A DNA stretch of 9,902 bases from Dehalococcoides sp. Its GTDB lineage: Bacteria > Chloroflexota > Dehalococcoidia > Dehalococcoidales > RBG-16-60-22. The notes beneath the pieces are model-generated. The model worked only from the letters and a program-made list of their open reading frames with translations. It had not been told where the DNA came from and ran no database searches. The position numbers and the translations under genes are program-made. Shown piece after piece: positions 1-6,350 of this stretch; positions within the stretch are counted from its first letter, which is position 1; the number at the start of each line of letters is the position of its first letter. Location: assembly GCA_030665795.1 (NCBI GenBank), contig DAOUZD010000015.1, forward strand, positions 1-9,902. Direction: 5' to 3'.

Positions 1-52
1 GCTTCACTCTAGTAAGATAGGGAAATTAAGGCTTAGTGTTTCGCTAACCTAC

Positions 53-898
53 TTATCCGGGGTCAATTTCGCGCTGGATGGCCTCAATTTCCTCAGGGGT
101 GAGGTGGCGGAAGCGGGTCTGCACCTCAAAGTACTCGGAGACCGGCCGTTTTCGACTTGGCGCATAGGTAGTGTGGAATTCGCCATGCTCAAATTCCACC
201 AGTTTCCATATGCCACTCTCGACGGCCATACGGCCTATCTCGATAGTACGGTCGGGAGCAAAACCCCATCCGGTAGGACACGGCGTCAGCACATGAATGT
301 AGGTAGGACCGTTTACCTGGCTCGCCTTGGCCACTTTCTGCATATAGTCCAGGGGATAGGAAGTGCAGGCGGTAGCCGCATAGGGAATATCGTGAGCCGC
401 CATGATGCGCATCATGTCCTTTTTTGGCCGATTTTCAAAGCACGGGCTCGGGGTAGTCGTGGTGGTGGCTCCATAGGGGGTCAGGCCGCTTCGCTGTATA
501 CCGGTATTCATATAGGCTTCGTTATCATAACAGATATAAATGAACTTGTTTCCGCAGTCAATAGCACCGGAAAGAGCCTGAATCCCGATGTCGGCTGTGC
601 CTCCATCTCCGGCAAAGCCGACCACATGGATGTCTCCTCGTCCCCGCCTCTTGAAACCAGCACTAACACCGGAAAGAGCCGCGCCAGTAGCAGCGAAAGC
701 CATAACCGTCATCGGCACAAAGAATGGTGCCTGCGGATAGTAACAGGACACGGTACTGATGCAGTTTGCCGGCACGATAAAAACACTGTCCTTGCCCAGC
801 ACTTTTAGGGTGAGGCGTACCGCCAGAACGGAAGCACAGCCGGCACAGCCATAGGAACAGCGAAACAATTCTTCTTTGGAGACTTCCTTCAGTTTCAT
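53..898 (-). CDS. porB: 2-oxoacid:ferredoxin oxidoreductase, beta subunit (PorB-type)
   Basis: This is the thiamine-diphosphate (TPP) and [4Fe-4S] subunit of a four-subunit pyruvate or related 2-oxoacid:ferredoxin oxidoreductase, a cytoplasmic enzyme that oxidatively decarboxylates a 2-oxoacid to an acyl-CoA and reduces ferredoxin. The 281-residue length is usual for PorB. The TPP/Mg motif starts at GDGG (97-100) and continues through SGAIDCG, CYDNEAYMNTG (NTG at 131-133) and TPYGATTTT. Cysteines C18, C21, C46 and C207 (in TPCPTGW) have the spacing expected of the four cluster ligands; C14 and C52 are additional. The ATG overlaps the TGA of porA as ATGA, so translation is probably coupled; no strong ribosome site precedes it. 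Pyruvate is the likeliest substrate, but the sequence alone does not exclude 2-oxoisovalerate or another 2-oxoacid. It is last of the four por genes, and no terminator is visible in the 52 bases left of it. Confidence 0.93.
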   Translation of the reverse strand: MKLKEVSKEELFRCSYGCAGCASVLAVRLTLKVLGKDSVFIVPANCISTVSCYYPQAPFFVPMTVMAFAATGAALSGVSAGFKRRGRGDIHVVGFAGDGGTADIGIQALSGAIDCGNKFIYICYDNEAYMNTGIQRSGLTPYGATTTTTPSPCFENRPKKDMMRIMAAHDIPYAATACTSYPLDYMQKVAKASQVNGPTYIHVLTPCPTGWGFAPDRTIEIGRMAVESGIWKLVEFEHGEFHTTYAPSRKRPVSEYFEVQTRFRHLTPEEIEAIQREIDPG

Positions 899-2073
899 AA
901 GCCGATAAACTCCATACTTGATGGGGCTCCCTTTTCTGCAGCCAGAGCCTTGTCCAGCATATATCTCATTTGCTCGGGCGGGACATCGGCACCACCCAGT
1001 CCACCGATGAAATTTAACACCGCTGGCGGGTTAGGCAAATCATAGAGGGCTGCCCTCAGGTCTGTTGCCAGCGCCCCCCCGTACCCCCAAGAGCAATCTC
1101 TGTCCAATACCGCCACCGCTTTGACCTTGGCGAGAGCTTGCCGTAGCGGCCGGACAGGAAAGGGACGGAAAGCCCTTACCTTGATTAGACCGACTGCTTT
1201 GCCCTCGGCGCGCATTTCGTCCACCTCCTCCCGGGCGGTTCCGGTTAAGGCGCCCATGATTACGATGACGGCTTCTGCTCCCTCACTACGGTACGGTTCG
1301 ATTAGCCCTCCATAGTGACGACCGAAGCTGCGAGCAAACTCGTCACCTACCTCGACAATGACCTCCTTGGCTTTCTCCGCCGCCTCCTGCTGCTCCTTAC
1401 GCCAACGAGTATAATGCTTGCCGAAGCCACCGACCGATATCGAGTAGGGATTATCCACATCCAAAGTAACTACCGGGTCATAGGGAGGCAGAAATGAATC
1501 GACACTCTCTTGGCCGGGAATTTCCACCAGTTCTTCAGTATGAGACTGGATAAAGGAGTCCAGACATACCATCACCGGGAGTAATATTCGGTGGTCTTCG
1601 GCAATGCGATACGCCTGGAGAACCATATCCAGCGCTTCTTGTCCCGTCTCGGTAAAGATTTGAATCCAGCCGGTATCCCGCTGCTGGATAGCGTCCTGCT
1701 GGTCTCCCCAGATACTCCAGGGTAGCGCCACCGAGCGGCACACATTAACCAAGACTAATGGGTAGCGGCCGCCGCTGACATAAGCCAGCATTTCATGCAT
1801 GTACTCTAATCCCTGGGATGAGGTGGAAGTGAAAGCTCGCGCCCCAGCCATACGGACTCCCATGCAGGCAGTCAAAGCGGAGTGCTCCGATTCAACCTTG
1901 AGGAAGTCAGCGTCCATCTCGCCGTTGGCAATAAAACTGGCCAGCTTCTCCACGATAGTGGTCTGAGGTGTCACCGGGTAAGCAGCAACTACCTCAACAC
2001 GAGCTAAGCGGGCGGCATGCGCTACCGCTTCATTGGCGGTGATATATTTCTTTACCGGTGTTTTGGTGGACAT
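895..2073 (-). CDS. porA: 2-oxoacid:ferredoxin oxidoreductase, alpha subunit (PorA-type)
   Basis: This subunit forms the active site with the beta chain and binds the pyrimidine end of TPP and the 2-oxoacid. With the start chosen here it has 392 residues, normal for PorA. Diagnostic segments are YPVTPQT (32-38, usually YPITPSS), the ESEHSA glutamate (E61), TSTSSQGLEYMHE (82-94), NVCRS (110-114), IWGDQQD (121-127) and RDTGW (132-136), followed by a C-terminal transketolase-like domain. A GTG at 2088 could add five residues (MKEWV), but those codons contain the sequence AAGGAG at 2085-2080, which is an ideal ribosome site for the ATG at 2073, so the ATG is preferred. The porD stop lies just upstream and porB overlaps its end, which fits one polycistronic unit. 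The substrate loop differs slightly from the commonest pyruvate enzymes (ALPWSIWGDQQD), so substrate specificity is inferred. Confidence 0.93.
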   Translation of the reverse strand: MSTKTPVKKYITANEAVAHAARLARVEVVAAYPVTPQTTIVEKLASFIANGEMDADFLKVESEHSALTACMGVRMAGARAFTSTSSQGLEYMHEMLAYVSGGRYPLVLVNVCRSVALPWSIWGDQQDAIQQRDTGWIQIFTETGQEALDMVLQAYRIAEDHRILLPVMVCLDSFIQSHTEELVEIPGQESVDSFLPPYDPVVTLDVDNPYSISVGGFGKHYTRWRKEQQEAAEKAKEVIVEVGDEFARSFGRHYGGLIEPYRSEGAEAVIVIMGALTGTAREEVDEMRAEGKAVGLIKVRAFRPFPVRPLRQALAKVKAVAVLDRDCSWGYGGALATDLRAALYDLPNPPAVLNFIGGLGGADVPPEQMRYMLDKALAAEKGAPSSMEFIGL

Positions 2074-2079
2074 TACCCA

Positions 2080-2085
2080 CTCCTT
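2080..2085 (-). promoter_or_regulatory. Ribosome binding site for porA
   Basis: AAGGAG on the minus strand, six bases before the ATG at 2073. It overlaps the porD stop codon (2087-2085) and decides the start of porA in favour of the ATG over the upstream GTG. Confidence 0.75.
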
Positions 2086-2345
2086 CACGACTCAGGCTCA
2101 GCCATTTCGATTGCCTTGGTTGGGCACTCATGGGCGCAGATACCGCAGCCCTTACATTCTTCATAATTAAAGAGCACTTTCCTATTTTCCTCATCCTGGA
2201 TGATAGCCCCCTCCGGACAGAAAATCCAGCAAAAGAGACAGAAGGTACACTTGCCCTTTAGCACCGGTTTAAGGGTACTCCAGCTCCCCATTTTGGTGGG
2301 TATGGTACCGGCTTTGGACACTGGTCCTGGGATTGACTCCTTCAT
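2085..2345 (-). CDS. porD: 2-oxoacid:ferredoxin oxidoreductase, delta subunit (2x[4Fe-4S] ferredoxin, PorD-type)
   Basis: This small ferredoxin-like subunit passes electrons from the TPP site to external ferredoxin. It is 86 residues long, as expected for PorD. Two complete CxxCxxCxxxCP motifs bind two [4Fe-4S] clusters: C33/C36/C39/C43 and C64/C67/C70/C74. The N-terminal GSWSTLKPVLKGKC segment is a version of the GSWR...KP lead-in typical of this subunit rather than of free ferredoxins. Its ATG overlaps the porG stop as ATGA (2342-2345), and its stop is 11 bases before the porA ATG, so it lies inside the por operon. No cluster ligand is missing. Confidence 0.94.
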   Translation of the reverse strand: MKESIPGPVSKAGTIPTKMGSWSTLKPVLKGKCTFCLFCWIFCPEGAIIQDEENRKVLFNYEECKGCGICAHECPTKAIEMAEPES

Positions 2346-2905
2346 TTGCCCTTCACCTTCTGGTAAGCCGCCTCGGCAGCGGCGATATTACGTTCTGCTA
2401 TCTTCTTTGGCAAAGCATTGGCAATGGCTTGCTTGATAGAATCTAGGCTAACTAGGGTAGTAGCTCCGGCCAGAGCGCCCAGCATGGTGGTGTTGACGAT
2501 AGCGACGCCGATAATGTCTCTGGCAATCGCCGTAGCATCTAGAATGATAACATTGAGGTAATCAGGAAGAGATAGCCCTGAAGCAGGTTTACGCGTATTG
2601 ATGAGAATAGAAGCCCCCGCTTTGGCGCCATCAGTTATGTTAACTACATCAAGCAAGGTATCATCCAAGACGATGATTTTCGTGGGGTGATAAATCTGAC
2701 TGCGGCTCCGAATAACATGGTCAGCAATACGAGTGAAAGCCTGTACCGGGGCACCGCGCCGTTCGGCACCAAAACTGGGGAATGATACAGCATATTTGCC
2801 TTCGTAAAGAGCGGCAGCACGGCCTAAGATACTGGCTCCTAACACCGCCCCCTGCCCACCTCTACCATGCCAGCGTATCTCTTCGAGGCGTGCATTTTGA
2901 CTCAT
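2342..2905 (-). CDS. porG: 2-oxoacid:ferredoxin oxidoreductase, gamma subunit (PorG-type)
   Basis: The gamma subunit, thought to contribute to coenzyme A binding, is 187 residues long, typical of the family. The N-terminal glycine-rich motif WHGRGGQGA (12-20) and the segment SFGAERRGAPVQAF (44-57) are signatures of the pyruvate/ketoisovalerate oxidoreductase catalytic domain. It is the first gene of porGDAB on the minus strand. The ATG at 2905 is preceded by GATGAAATCGGA, which contains no good Shine-Dalgarno sequence, while a plausible -10 box ends only nine bases upstream. The transcript from that promoter would be almost leaderless. The gene could also be reached by read-through from the lyase operon upstream. 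Confidence 0.94.
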   Translation of the reverse strand: MSQNARLEEIRWHGRGGQGAVLGASILGRAAALYEGKYAVSFPSFGAERRGAPVQAFTRIADHVIRSRSQIYHPTKIIVLDDTLLDVVNITDGAKAGASILINTRKPASGLSLPDYLNVIILDATAIARDIIGVAIVNTTMLGALAGATTLVSLDSIKQAIANALPKKIAERNIAAAEAAYQKVKGK

Positions 2906-2914
2906 TCCGATTTC

Positions 2915-2943
2915 ATCATATCACAATACCCATAATTTGAAAA
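2915..2943 (-). promoter_or_regulatory. Candidate promoter of porGDAB
   Basis: On the minus strand TTTTCA (2943-2938, weak -35) is followed by exactly 17 bases and TATGAT (2920-2915, good -10) in an AT-rich gap. The predicted start near 2908 is only about three bases before the porG ATG, which fits the lack of a ribosome site. The -35 matches the consensus at four of six positions, so this is a reasonable but unproven promoter. Confidence 0.45.
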
Positions 2944-3042
2944 GTTTGTTGGCATTTTCATGTGCTTATGACAACTTAACCTCGACACAACAACTAACAG
3001 AAATTGAGAGTTTGTGGATGGGAACGGCTAATTAAGCCCGCC

Positions 3043-4200
3043 TTATATTATGGGACCGATGGTATAGAGACCGGGAAAGTTTCCGTAGCCCAGGATTTCA
3101 GCTTTGGTCTGCTTGCCTGAGGCCACCTCCAGTACCTCACGATATATGGTTTGGCCAATCGCCTGGAAACCTGAGCCCTTGCCTCGAGTTAGCTCAACAA
3201 GAATGTCCAGGTGGTCCGGCAACCGTTTAAAAGTGACCGGGTTACCCGTTATTTTGATTACCGGGATAAAAGGAAAGCCTTGAGGAACTCCCAGTCCCGT
3301 AGAGAAGAGGATGACCTGGACACCAGCCGCCGCCAGCGCGGTAAGGAATTCTGGCTCCCGTCCCGGGGAGTCCACAATATATAAACCCTTGCCCTGGACT
3401 CGTTCTCCATACTCATAGACACCCTGAATAGGCTTGGTACCTCCCTTGACGATGGCTCCCAGCGATTTCTCCTCGATAGTGGTCAAGCCACCGGCAATAT
3501 TGCCGGCGCTCGGCTGCCCACCCCTCATATCCCCTCCCCTGTCGATAGCCCGCTTCTCCATGCGGTCGACAATATCCAGAATCTTGTCGGCAATCTGGGG
3601 ATTAGCCGCGCGGCGGGTCAGAATGTGTTCAGCGCCTAAAAACTCCGTAGTTTCACCGAAAACGCAGGTACCTCCATTATCAAGTACCAAGTCGCAAATG
3701 GCACCCACCACCGGATTAGAGGCTAGTCCTGATGTAGTATCAGAGCCGCCGCACTTAACCCCAATCACAAGGTGTGAATCGTCAAACTCTTCCTGCCTTA
3801 TCTTTGAGGCTTCACCGACCATAGCCTGAGCGAAGCGAAAACCTTCGGTTACGGCAACTGTCGCCCCGGCTCTCTGAATGACCACTTTCTCTACACGCTT
3901 GCCCGTCCGGACAATACCTTCCTCGATTTGGTCCACCCTCACTCCTTCACAACCCAGACTGACCAGCAAGACACCAGCCAGATTGGGGTTCTGGCCCAGG
4001 GAGGTAAGAGTTTGGGTGGTCATCTCTAAGTCGGGTTGTAACTGACCACAGCCGGCCTGGTGGAGAAAGGGCGCCGTCCCCTTGATCTGCTGGGATATCC
4101 AGTAGGTCACATCGTTGGCACAGCTTACCGTAGAGATTACGCCAATGTAGTTACGAACACCTACTGACCCATCCGGCCGGGGATAACCGAGAAAGCTCAC
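3043..4200 (-). CDS. UxaA-family lyase/dehydratase, large (catalytic) subunit; SuyB-like
   Basis: A 385-residue large-chain member of the altronate dehydratase / galactarate dehydratase / sulfolactate sulfo-lyase family, whose enzymes eliminate water (or sulfite) from alpha-hydroxyacids, often with iron. Family blocks seen: YPRPDGSVGVRNY (6-18), STVSC (C27), HQAGCGQ (47-53), NPNLAGVLLVSLGCE (C84), VKCGGSDTTSGLASNP (C150), GETTEFLGAEH (182-192), SAGNIAGGLTTIEEKSLGAI (231-250) and KGGT (252-255). The SAF domain, which is N-terminal in single-chain UxaA, is absent; it is supplied by the next gene upstream, as in SuyA/SuyB. The start is GTG at 4200, overlapping the small-subunit stop as GTGA and preceded by a near-perfect ribosome site. 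By context it should act with the adjacent dehydrogenase and feed pyruvate or another 2-oxoacid to Por. Sulfolactate is one good candidate, but the family signatures do not fix the substrate. Confidence 0.88.
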   Translation of the reverse strand: MSFLGYPRPDGSVGVRNYIGVISTVSCANDVTYWISQQIKGTAPFLHQAGCGQLQPDLEMTTQTLTSLGQNPNLAGVLLVSLGCEGVRVDQIEEGIVRTGKRVEKVVIQRAGATVAVTEGFRFAQAMVGEASKIRQEEFDDSHLVIGVKCGGSDTTSGLASNPVVGAICDLVLDNGGTCVFGETTEFLGAEHILTRRAANPQIADKILDIVDRMEKRAIDRGGDMRGGQPSAGNIAGGLTTIEEKSLGAIVKGGTKPIQGVYEYGERVQGKGLYIVDSPGREPEFLTALAAAGVQVILFSTGLGVPQGFPFIPVIKITGNPVTFKRLPDHLDILVELTRGKGSGFQAIGQTIYREVLEVASGKQTKAEILGYGNFPGLYTIGPII

Positions 4201-4505
4201 TTGACACCTCCTGCCCGTTCACTTCGTCCTCGGGTGCTGGCCACATTATGGATATGCACATAATCCCCGGGCGCAATGGCACTGGTGGCCGTACCAATAA
4301 CTTCACCGTATTTGATAACCAGTGCCCCCGGCTCTATCCGAGCCAGACTGAATTTATGACCGAAGGGAACCGCCGCCGTCAATTTCACGGTCAGCGTTTT
4401 ATCACCTACGTCCAGTTCCAAGTTGGTTCCTGCTTCTAGGTCAGTCAGAGCGGTAGCCACATTATCCTTGGCATTGACCACGACTGCCTTTTCTTTCAGT
4501 TTCAT
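4197..4505 (-). CDS. UxaA-family lyase, small SAF-domain subunit; SuyA-like
   Basis: This 102-residue protein is a stand-alone SAF domain, the small subunit that in single-chain altronate or galactarate dehydratases forms the N-terminus. Recognisable segments are KDNVATALTDLEAG (13-26), VPFGHKFSLARIEPG, VIKYGEVIGTATSAI and PGDYVHIHNVAS, which match the UxaA/GarD SAF consensus closely. The reading frame is open further upstream to 4565, but that would overlap the dehydrogenase gene. The ATG at 4505 has AAGGGGG nine bases before it (4521-4515) and begins MKLKEKAVV, so it is chosen. The gene lies 31 bases after the dehydrogenase stop and overlaps the large subunit by four bases, indicating an obligate pair. 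In known two-chain members (SuyAB) the complex releases sulfite from (R)-sulfolactate; here the substrate is inferred only. Confidence 0.88.
   Translation of the reverse strand: MKLKEKAVVVNAKDNVATALTDLEAGTNLELDVGDKTLTVKLTAAVPFGHKFSLARIEPGALVIKYGEVIGTATSAIAPGDYVHIHNVASTRGRSERAGGVK
4206..4212 (-). promoter_or_regulatory. Ribosome binding site for the GTG-started lyase large subunit
   Basis: AGGAGGT lies five bases before the GTG at 4200, inside the last codons of the small subunit. It supports the unusual GTG start and translation coupled to the small subunit. Confidence 0.8.
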
Positions 4506-4536
4506 GTGAGCATACCCCCTTAAATTCGCTTTTTGC

Positions 4537-5643
4537 CTACAGGCCAGGCGGCAACTTGACACCAAACCTCTCGGCGACGCTCCTCAGATTGTTCGCGGTT
4601 TTCTCGGGAAGAGGAATACCATTCCGGGAACGGTCATCAAAGTTTCTGTTCTCCGGTTCACCGGGAACGAATATCTCACTGAACCCTTCCGCCTTAGGCA
4701 GGGCTTTGAGACCATCGATGAGGTTATCGATGTGCTCTTTGTAACCTTCGACATCGGTGAAGGTGCCAATGTCAATGGCAACGACCACGCTGTTCTGGAT
4801 ATGACGGCGAGTGTAGCCCGGGCGAACTCGTATGACCTCTGGCTTCTTGCCCTGCGTTAGGGGCTCTATTTCCTTGCCCAGTAGAGCTGGCTCTAGCAGT
4901 GGGTTACCCATCATGACACTGGACAGACATTCGAACATAAGTGCCAGACCGGAGCCTTTGGGGCCACCAAAGGGAAGCAGTACCACCCCATTCTTAGGGT
5001 CGGTAGTGGGATTCCCATCCTTATCTAGTGCCCAGCCCACCGGTATAGAAACACCCTTGTCGAGAGCAAGGAGGATTTTCCCTGCAGCGACCACGCTAGT
5101 GGCCATGTCTAGAATTAGCGGGCGGTGGCGTTTCGCCGGTACGGAGATGGCTATGGGGCTATTGTGCACTCCCGGAACCTTGGCACCATAGGGTGCCATG
5201 TTGGGGGGATTACACACAAAAGTGAGTCCTGCCATGCCCTTCTCCGCAGCCATCAGCGCATAATAACCCATGGCTCCCTGGTGGGTAGTGTTGCGGATTA
5301 ACGCCCAGCATATACCTGCCTCTTTTGCCTTCTCGATTGCCCGATTCATGGTGAAGACGGTAACTACCGGCCCGAAAGCGCGGTCGGCCTCAACAAATAA
5401 GGTGGCGGGAGTCTCCTTCAGAACTTGGATATTGGGCTTCGGGTTCATCACTTCATTGTCCACCCATTCCACGTATATTGGAATCAGCAGCACACCGTGA
5501 GAGTCCACCCCTCGCAGGTTGGCCCATATCAGCACCGTAGCCTCAGTTTCCGCGCCCTCGGGAGGCATGCCCAACTGCACAAATACCTCTTTGGTGAACT
5601 CTTTTAACGGCTCCCAAGCTACTCTAACTTCACTCTGTGCCAT
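4537..5643 (-). CDS. Ldh2/MDH2-family NAD(P)-dependent 2-hydroxyacid dehydrogenase
   Basis: A 368-residue oxidoreductase of the malate/L-lactate dehydrogenase 2 family (other members: ureidoglycolate dehydrogenase AllD, YiaK, sulfolactate dehydrogenase ComC), which interconverts 2-hydroxyacids and 2-oxoacids in the cytoplasm. Family blocks are RGVDSHG (44-50, catalytic-type histidine H49), RNTTHQGAMGYYA (H121; the usual text is close to NSNHFGAAGYY), NMAPYGAKVPGVHNSPIAIS, LDMATSVVA (178-186), PFGGPKGSGLALM (224-236) and the C-terminal PGEPE. The ATG at 5643 has AAGGAGGG (5654-5647) three bases before it, and a consensus-like promoter lies just upstream. It is first in an apparent operon with the UxaA/SuyAB-like lyase. 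A (R)-sulfolactate dehydrogenase role would fit that pairing, since ComC belongs to this family, but malate, lactate or sugar-acid substrates cannot be excluded. Confidence 0.88.
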   Translation of the reverse strand: MAQSEVRVAWEPLKEFTKEVFVQLGMPPEGAETEATVLIWANLRGVDSHGVLLIPIYVEWVDNEVMNPKPNIQVLKETPATLFVEADRAFGPVVTVFTMNRAIEKAKEAGICWALIRNTTHQGAMGYYALMAAEKGMAGLTFVCNPPNMAPYGAKVPGVHNSPIAISVPAKRHRPLILDMATSVVAAGKILLALDKGVSIPVGWALDKDGNPTTDPKNGVVLLPFGGPKGSGLALMFECLSSVMMGNPLLEPALLGKEIEPLTQGKKPEVIRVRPGYTRRHIQNSVVVAIDIGTFTDVEGYKEHIDNLIDGLKALPKAEGFSEIFVPGEPENRNFDDRSRNGIPLPEKTANNLRSVAERFGVKLPPGL

Positions 5644-5675
5644 AATCCCTCCTTTTATCTGTCCAGTCCCAATTG

Positions 5676-5704
5676 ATTGTAGTGCGGCAATTTTGGGAAG
5701 TCAA
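5676..5704 (-). promoter_or_regulatory. Strong sigma-70-type promoter of the dehydrogenase/lyase operon
   Basis: On the minus strand TTGACT (5704-5699) and TACAAT (5681-5676) are separated by exactly 17 bases. Each box matches five of six consensus positions. Transcription would start near 5669, giving a leader of about 26 bases that contains the AAGGAGGG ribosome site. This is the best-looking promoter in the window. No clear operator overlaps it. Confidence 0.72.
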
Positions 5705-5839
5705 GAAGCTGAAAAGGCTATCCCGTACCTTACTTCCCTTGACATAGTGCGCTGGAATGTCGTCATATCGCCAGCCAACCGGGACCTGCTTCTAGAGCAG
5801 CTTACTCAGGTGCTTAAGGCAATGTCAGATTCGAAATAA
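5684..5839 (+). pseudogene. Coding-like tail without a start (possible gene remnant)
   Basis: In the plus-strand frame ending at the TAA 5837-5839, the last 45 or so codons read like a genuine protein C-terminus: GSQEAEKAIPYLTSLDIVR, then WNVVISPANRDLLLEQLTQV and LKAMSDSK. It is a hydrophobic/charged helical pattern rather than the usual look of an antisense shadow. There is no ATG with a ribosome site in the gap; the frame continues leftward only as antisense of the dehydrogenase. TTG at 5693 is a possible start but has no Shine-Dalgarno. I do not recognise the family. It may be the 3' end of a gene cut off by rearrangement, or chance. The dehydrogenase promoter overlaps its left end. Confidence 0.3.
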
Positions 5840-5859
5840 TGATTACCCATCTTGGGGGA

Positions 5860-6198
5860 CTACTTGCCTTCGAGGTATTCCTTGGTGTTTTTGGCTAGCT
5901 CAGTCAATAACTCGTTAAACTTTAAGGGTAGGATGTAAACACAGAAGAGCTTCAGGGTCTCGGTTTCACTGGTGTTTCGGCACTCGTGCTCTATCCCTTT
6001 AGGAGCAACTATCAATGAATCTGTCTCTAGCTTTATTTTCTCCTCCCCGATGATGCACTCGCCGCGACCGACACAGTACATTATCTCGTCACTATCTGGA
6101 TGTGTATACACACCGGTGGCGCTTCCCAGTGGGATGTGCGAGCAAAGGACGGTCGCTGGCTCATAGCCAGTTGTCTCGAGACAGGTTATCAACTTCAA
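5860..6198 (-). CDS. Small cupin-domain protein (probably truncated by an in-frame stop)
   Basis: A single beta-barrel cupin of 112 residues counted from TTG at 6198. Cupin motif 1 is represented by THPDSDEIMYCVGRGE (H33, E38; the second histidine of HxH is replaced by aspartate) and motif 2 by APKGIEHECRN (PxGxxHxxxN, H71 and N75). A metal site could still form from H33, E38 and H71. The TTG start is weak and has no ribosome site. The true initiation region is probably the ATG at 6267, which is in the same frame with an excellent ribosome site; the two parts are separated by one TAA at 6201-6199. The gene is therefore either a recent nonsense allele or is expressed by re-initiation or read-through. 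The substrate is unknown. It is divergent from the alpha/beta hydrolase. Confidence 0.75.
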   Translation of the reverse strand: MKLITCLETTGYEPATVLCSHIPLGSATGVYTHPDSDEIMYCVGRGECIIGEEKIKLETDSLIVAPKGIEHECRNTSETETLKLFCVYILPLKFNELLTELAKNTKEYLEGK

Positions 6199-6267
6199 TT
6201 ATCTTTCCCGGGGTAGCTCTACCTTCACCGACGGAAATTCCCACCCTTTATAAACCCACTGAGACAT
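6199..6267 (-). other. 22-codon 5' segment of the cupin gene ending in in-frame TAA
   Basis: ATG at 6267 follows AAAGGAGGA (6279-6271), the cleanest ribosome site in this part of the window. It opens 22 codons, starting MSQWVYKGWEFPSV and ending VELPRER, before TAA (6201-6199). The next codon is TTG 6198 of the cupin, in the same frame with no gap. The text reads naturally as the N-terminus of the cupin, and a single C-to-T change (CAA to TAA) would explain the stop. It could instead be a short upstream coding sequence controlling the cupin, but exact frame continuity favours an interrupted gene. Confidence 0.6.
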
Positions 6268-6311
6268 TCTTCCTCCTTTTTAGTCTATATCATTAGTTTC
6301 TAGCAAGTTCT

Positions 6312-6345
6312 ATTGTATTGTAGCGCTTTATAAACATATAATAAA
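6312..6345 (-). promoter_or_regulatory. Weak candidate promoter of the minus-strand cupin
   Basis: TACAAT occurs twice on the minus strand (6322-6317 and 6317-6312). The first copy has TTTATT 17 bases upstream (6345-6340), a poor -35. It would start near 6310 and leave a leader of about 43 bases holding the strong ribosome site. It overlaps the opposing hydrolase promoter almost completely, so the two would compete. Confidence 0.3.
6313..6342 (+). promoter_or_regulatory. Promoter of the alpha/beta hydrolase-cupin operon
   Basis: TTGTAT (6313-6318), an 18-base spacer and a perfect TATAAT (6337-6342). The predicted start at about 6349 is two bases before the ATG at 6351, so the transcript would be leaderless if that ATG is used, or have a leader of about 17 bases for the ATG at 6366. 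Confidence 0.6.
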
Positions 6346-6350
6346 CCAAA

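Noticed and set aside
104..808. Long plus-strand open frame of 234 codons
   Set aside because: It is entirely antisense to porB, whose TPP and cluster motifs are unmistakable. The plus-strand translation shows no domain and there is no ribosome site.
2074..2088. GTG start adding MKEWV to PorA
   Set aside because: These bases carry the AAGGAG ribosome site for the ATG at 2073, so the shorter start is better supported.
3023..3042. GGCT-AATTA-AGCC dyad after the lyase stop as a terminator
   Set aside because: Only four base pairs and no T-tract.
3434..3829. Plus-strand open frame of 131 codons inside the lyase gene
   Set aside because: A shadow of the conserved large subunit, proline/serine-rich with no recognisable motif.
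4506..4565. Longer N-terminus for the SAF-domain subunit
   Set aside because: It would overlap the dehydrogenase gene and swallow the AAGGGGG ribosome site; the SAF domain starts naturally at MKLKEK.
4832..5191. Plus-strand open frame of 119 codons inside the dehydrogenase gene
   Set aside because: Antisense to well conserved Ldh2 blocks; composition is typical of a shadow frame.
5739..5768. TTGACA followed 18 bases later by TCATAT on the plus strand, with GACAT/ATGTC repeats
   Set aside because: The -10 is poor, no plus-strand gene follows, and the half-sites are too short to separate from chance.
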